This document shows positions 25,614 to 26,589 of a stretch of 26,589 bases of DNA, one piece after another. Source of the DNA: Rickettsia typhi (GTDB lineage: Bacteria; Pseudomonadota; Alphaproteobacteria; Rickettsiales; UBA1997); assembly GCA_945861125.1 (NCBI GenBank), contig CAMASZ010000002.1, forward strand, positions 1 to 26,589, read 5' to 3'. A program made the position numbers and the translations under genes. Below the pieces are notes generated by a model, which saw only the letters and a program-made list of their open reading frames with translations, did not search any database and was not told the DNA's origin. Numbering within the stretch: the first letter of the stretch is position 1; every line of letters begins with the position of its first letter.

Positions 25614-26589
25614 ATGCCATTAATTCAGATTCAAGAACCAATTGAAGAAAAAAATCATCATTTATCTTTAGAAACGATAATTGGAATAGATCTTGGTACA
25701 ACTAACTCATTGGTTGGGGTGGTTGACAATAATCAAGTCAAATTGTTTTTTGATAATCAAAAAAAAAATATAATTGCATCGATTGTAAATTTTGATAATC
25801 AAGGAAATGTTGTCAGTATTGGTGAAGATCAAAACGAAAAAATAGCTTACAAAATTAGTTCAATAAAGAGATTAATGGGAAGAAATTATGAAGATATTAT
25901 TGATGATAAAACTATTGAACACCTTGCCAAAAACTTAAATAATCAAGATATAATTTACTTACAAATTGGTCAAAAAAAAATTTCAGCGATCGAAATTGCT
26001 AGTGAAATATTAAAATATTTAAAAAAAATTGCTGAAAATAATTTAGGAAAATCAGTAAATAAAGCTGTTATAACGGTACCAGCATATTTTGATGAATCTG
26101 CTAAAAATGCCACAAAGAAAGCTGCAAATTTAGCTGGCCTAGAAGTTGTTAGATTAGTCAATGAACCGACCGCTGCGGCGTTTGCTTATGGTTTAGAAAA
26201 TAATAATCAAGGACTTTACTGTGTGTATGATTTGGGTGGGGGAACTTTTGATGTTTCTATTTTAAAAATTCAGCAAGGAGTTTTTAAAGTTCTTGGAGTT
26301 GCTGGAAATAATGCGCTTGGTGGAGATGACTTTGATAAAATATTACAAAACAAAGGTTTTCAAAATGCTAGAGAAATAAAGGAAATATTATCTTTAAAAA
26401 AAGAAACTGCAGAAATATCAAGATCAGAATTTGAAGATTTAATTAATGATAAAATAAAAGAAACCATAAATTTAACTATAAATCTGATTGATGATTTAGA
26501 AATAAATAAATCAGATATTGATGGTATTATATTGGTTGGCGGTTCAACCAGAATTCCTTTGATTAAAAAAAAATTATCAAAAATATTTA
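25614..26589 (+). CDS. hscA: HscA-type Hsp70 chaperone, 3' end outside window
   Basis: The frame is open from the ATG at 25614 to the window end (325 codons). It shows the Hsp70 nucleotide-binding domain: IGIDLGTTNSLVG at 23-35, VPAYFDESAKNATKKAA, VNEPTAAAFAYG, the phosphate-2 loop DLGGGTFDVS and VGGSTRIP. The N-terminal extension before the phosphate-1 loop (MPLIQIQEP...) and LGGDDFD are typical of HscA, which with HscB helps transfer Fe-S clusters from IscU, rather than of DnaK. The stretch between LGGDDFD and ISRSEFE is only about 27 residues, shorter than in E. coli HscA, so part of subdomain IIB appears trimmed. The adjacent divergent ferredoxin fits Fe-S metabolism, although it is not the ISC-type Fdx. 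Confidence 0.92.
   Translation, partial: MPLIQIQEPIEEKNHHLSLETIIGIDLGTTNSLVGVVDNNQVKLFFDNQKKNIIASIVNFDNQGNVVSIGEDQNEKIAYKISSIKRLMGRNYEDIIDDKTIEHLAKNLNNQDIIYLQIGQKKISAIEIASEILKYLKKIAENNLGKSVNKAVITVPAYFDESAKNATKKAANLAGLEVVRLVNEPTAAAFAYGLENNNQGLYCVYDLGGGTFDVSILKIQQGVFKVLGVAGNNALGGDDFDKILQNKGFQNAREIKEILSLKKETAEISRSEFEDLINDKIKETINLTINLIDDLEINKSDIDGIILVGGSTRIPLIKKKLSKIF

Noticed and set aside
25970..26161. 63-codon reading frame on the minus strand inside hscA
   Set aside because: It lies wholly antisense to the conserved Hsp70 ATPase domain and has no recognisable features.

Overview
The window is 26.6 kb of AT-rich bacterial chromosome. Gene content and order point to an alphaproteobacterium, probably Rickettsiales-like or another reduced host-associated or streamlined lineage. 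The main clues are the argS-SPOR gene pair, 4.5S RNA directly upstream of dnaX, a stand-alone secF, a COG3807-type double-SH3 protein, a 7Fe FdxA, an HscA-type Hsp70 and a PleC/DivJ-like kinase fold. Retained ilvC, glmU, dapE and a class A PBP mean the organism still makes peptidoglycan and some amino acids. The lineage is inferred from gene content, not from a phylogeny.

Layout. 1-5029 (+): end of a SulP transporter, beta-carbonic anhydrase, ilvC, glmU and an exported SH3 protein. 5359-8068 (-): secF, rpsT, serS. 8645-10939 (+): dapE and two small lipoproteins, the second TRL-like. 11242-16899 (-): a receiver plus degenerate-kinase protein, dnaX, the 4.5S SRP RNA with a clear promoter, a SPOR protein and argS. 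17229-19674 (+): an MsbA-type ABC exporter, a small basic protein overlapping its end, and a single-domain Hpt protein. 19682-21384 (-): a class IV aminotransferase overlapping a pilin-like protein with a lectin-like C-terminal part. 21494-23248 (+): class A PBP. 23306-23380 (-): tRNA-Gly(GCC). 23471-24301 (+): an alaS cut down to its catalytic core. 24465-25508 (-): fdxA and a HAD phosphatase. 25614-end (+): hscA, running off the window.

The main structure not explained by genes is a family of dispersed palindromic elements. There are three full copies with paired ends, one large copy with a decayed end, one minimal palindrome and two decayed remnants. All lie between genes. They share a related hairpin-bearing core but carry at least three different terminal inverted repeats, and one copy contains a 31-bp tandem expansion. 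None encodes a protein.

Functional themes are envelope building (glmU, dapE, PBP, MsbA, SPOR, SH3 and lipoproteins), translation (serS, argS, rpsT, tRNA-Gly, alaS fragment), protein export (secF, SRP RNA) and Fe-S metabolism (fdxA, hscA). Two signalling proteins, the receiver/pseudokinase and the Hpt, could belong to one phosphorelay. Almost no start codon has a recognisable Shine-Dalgarno sequence.
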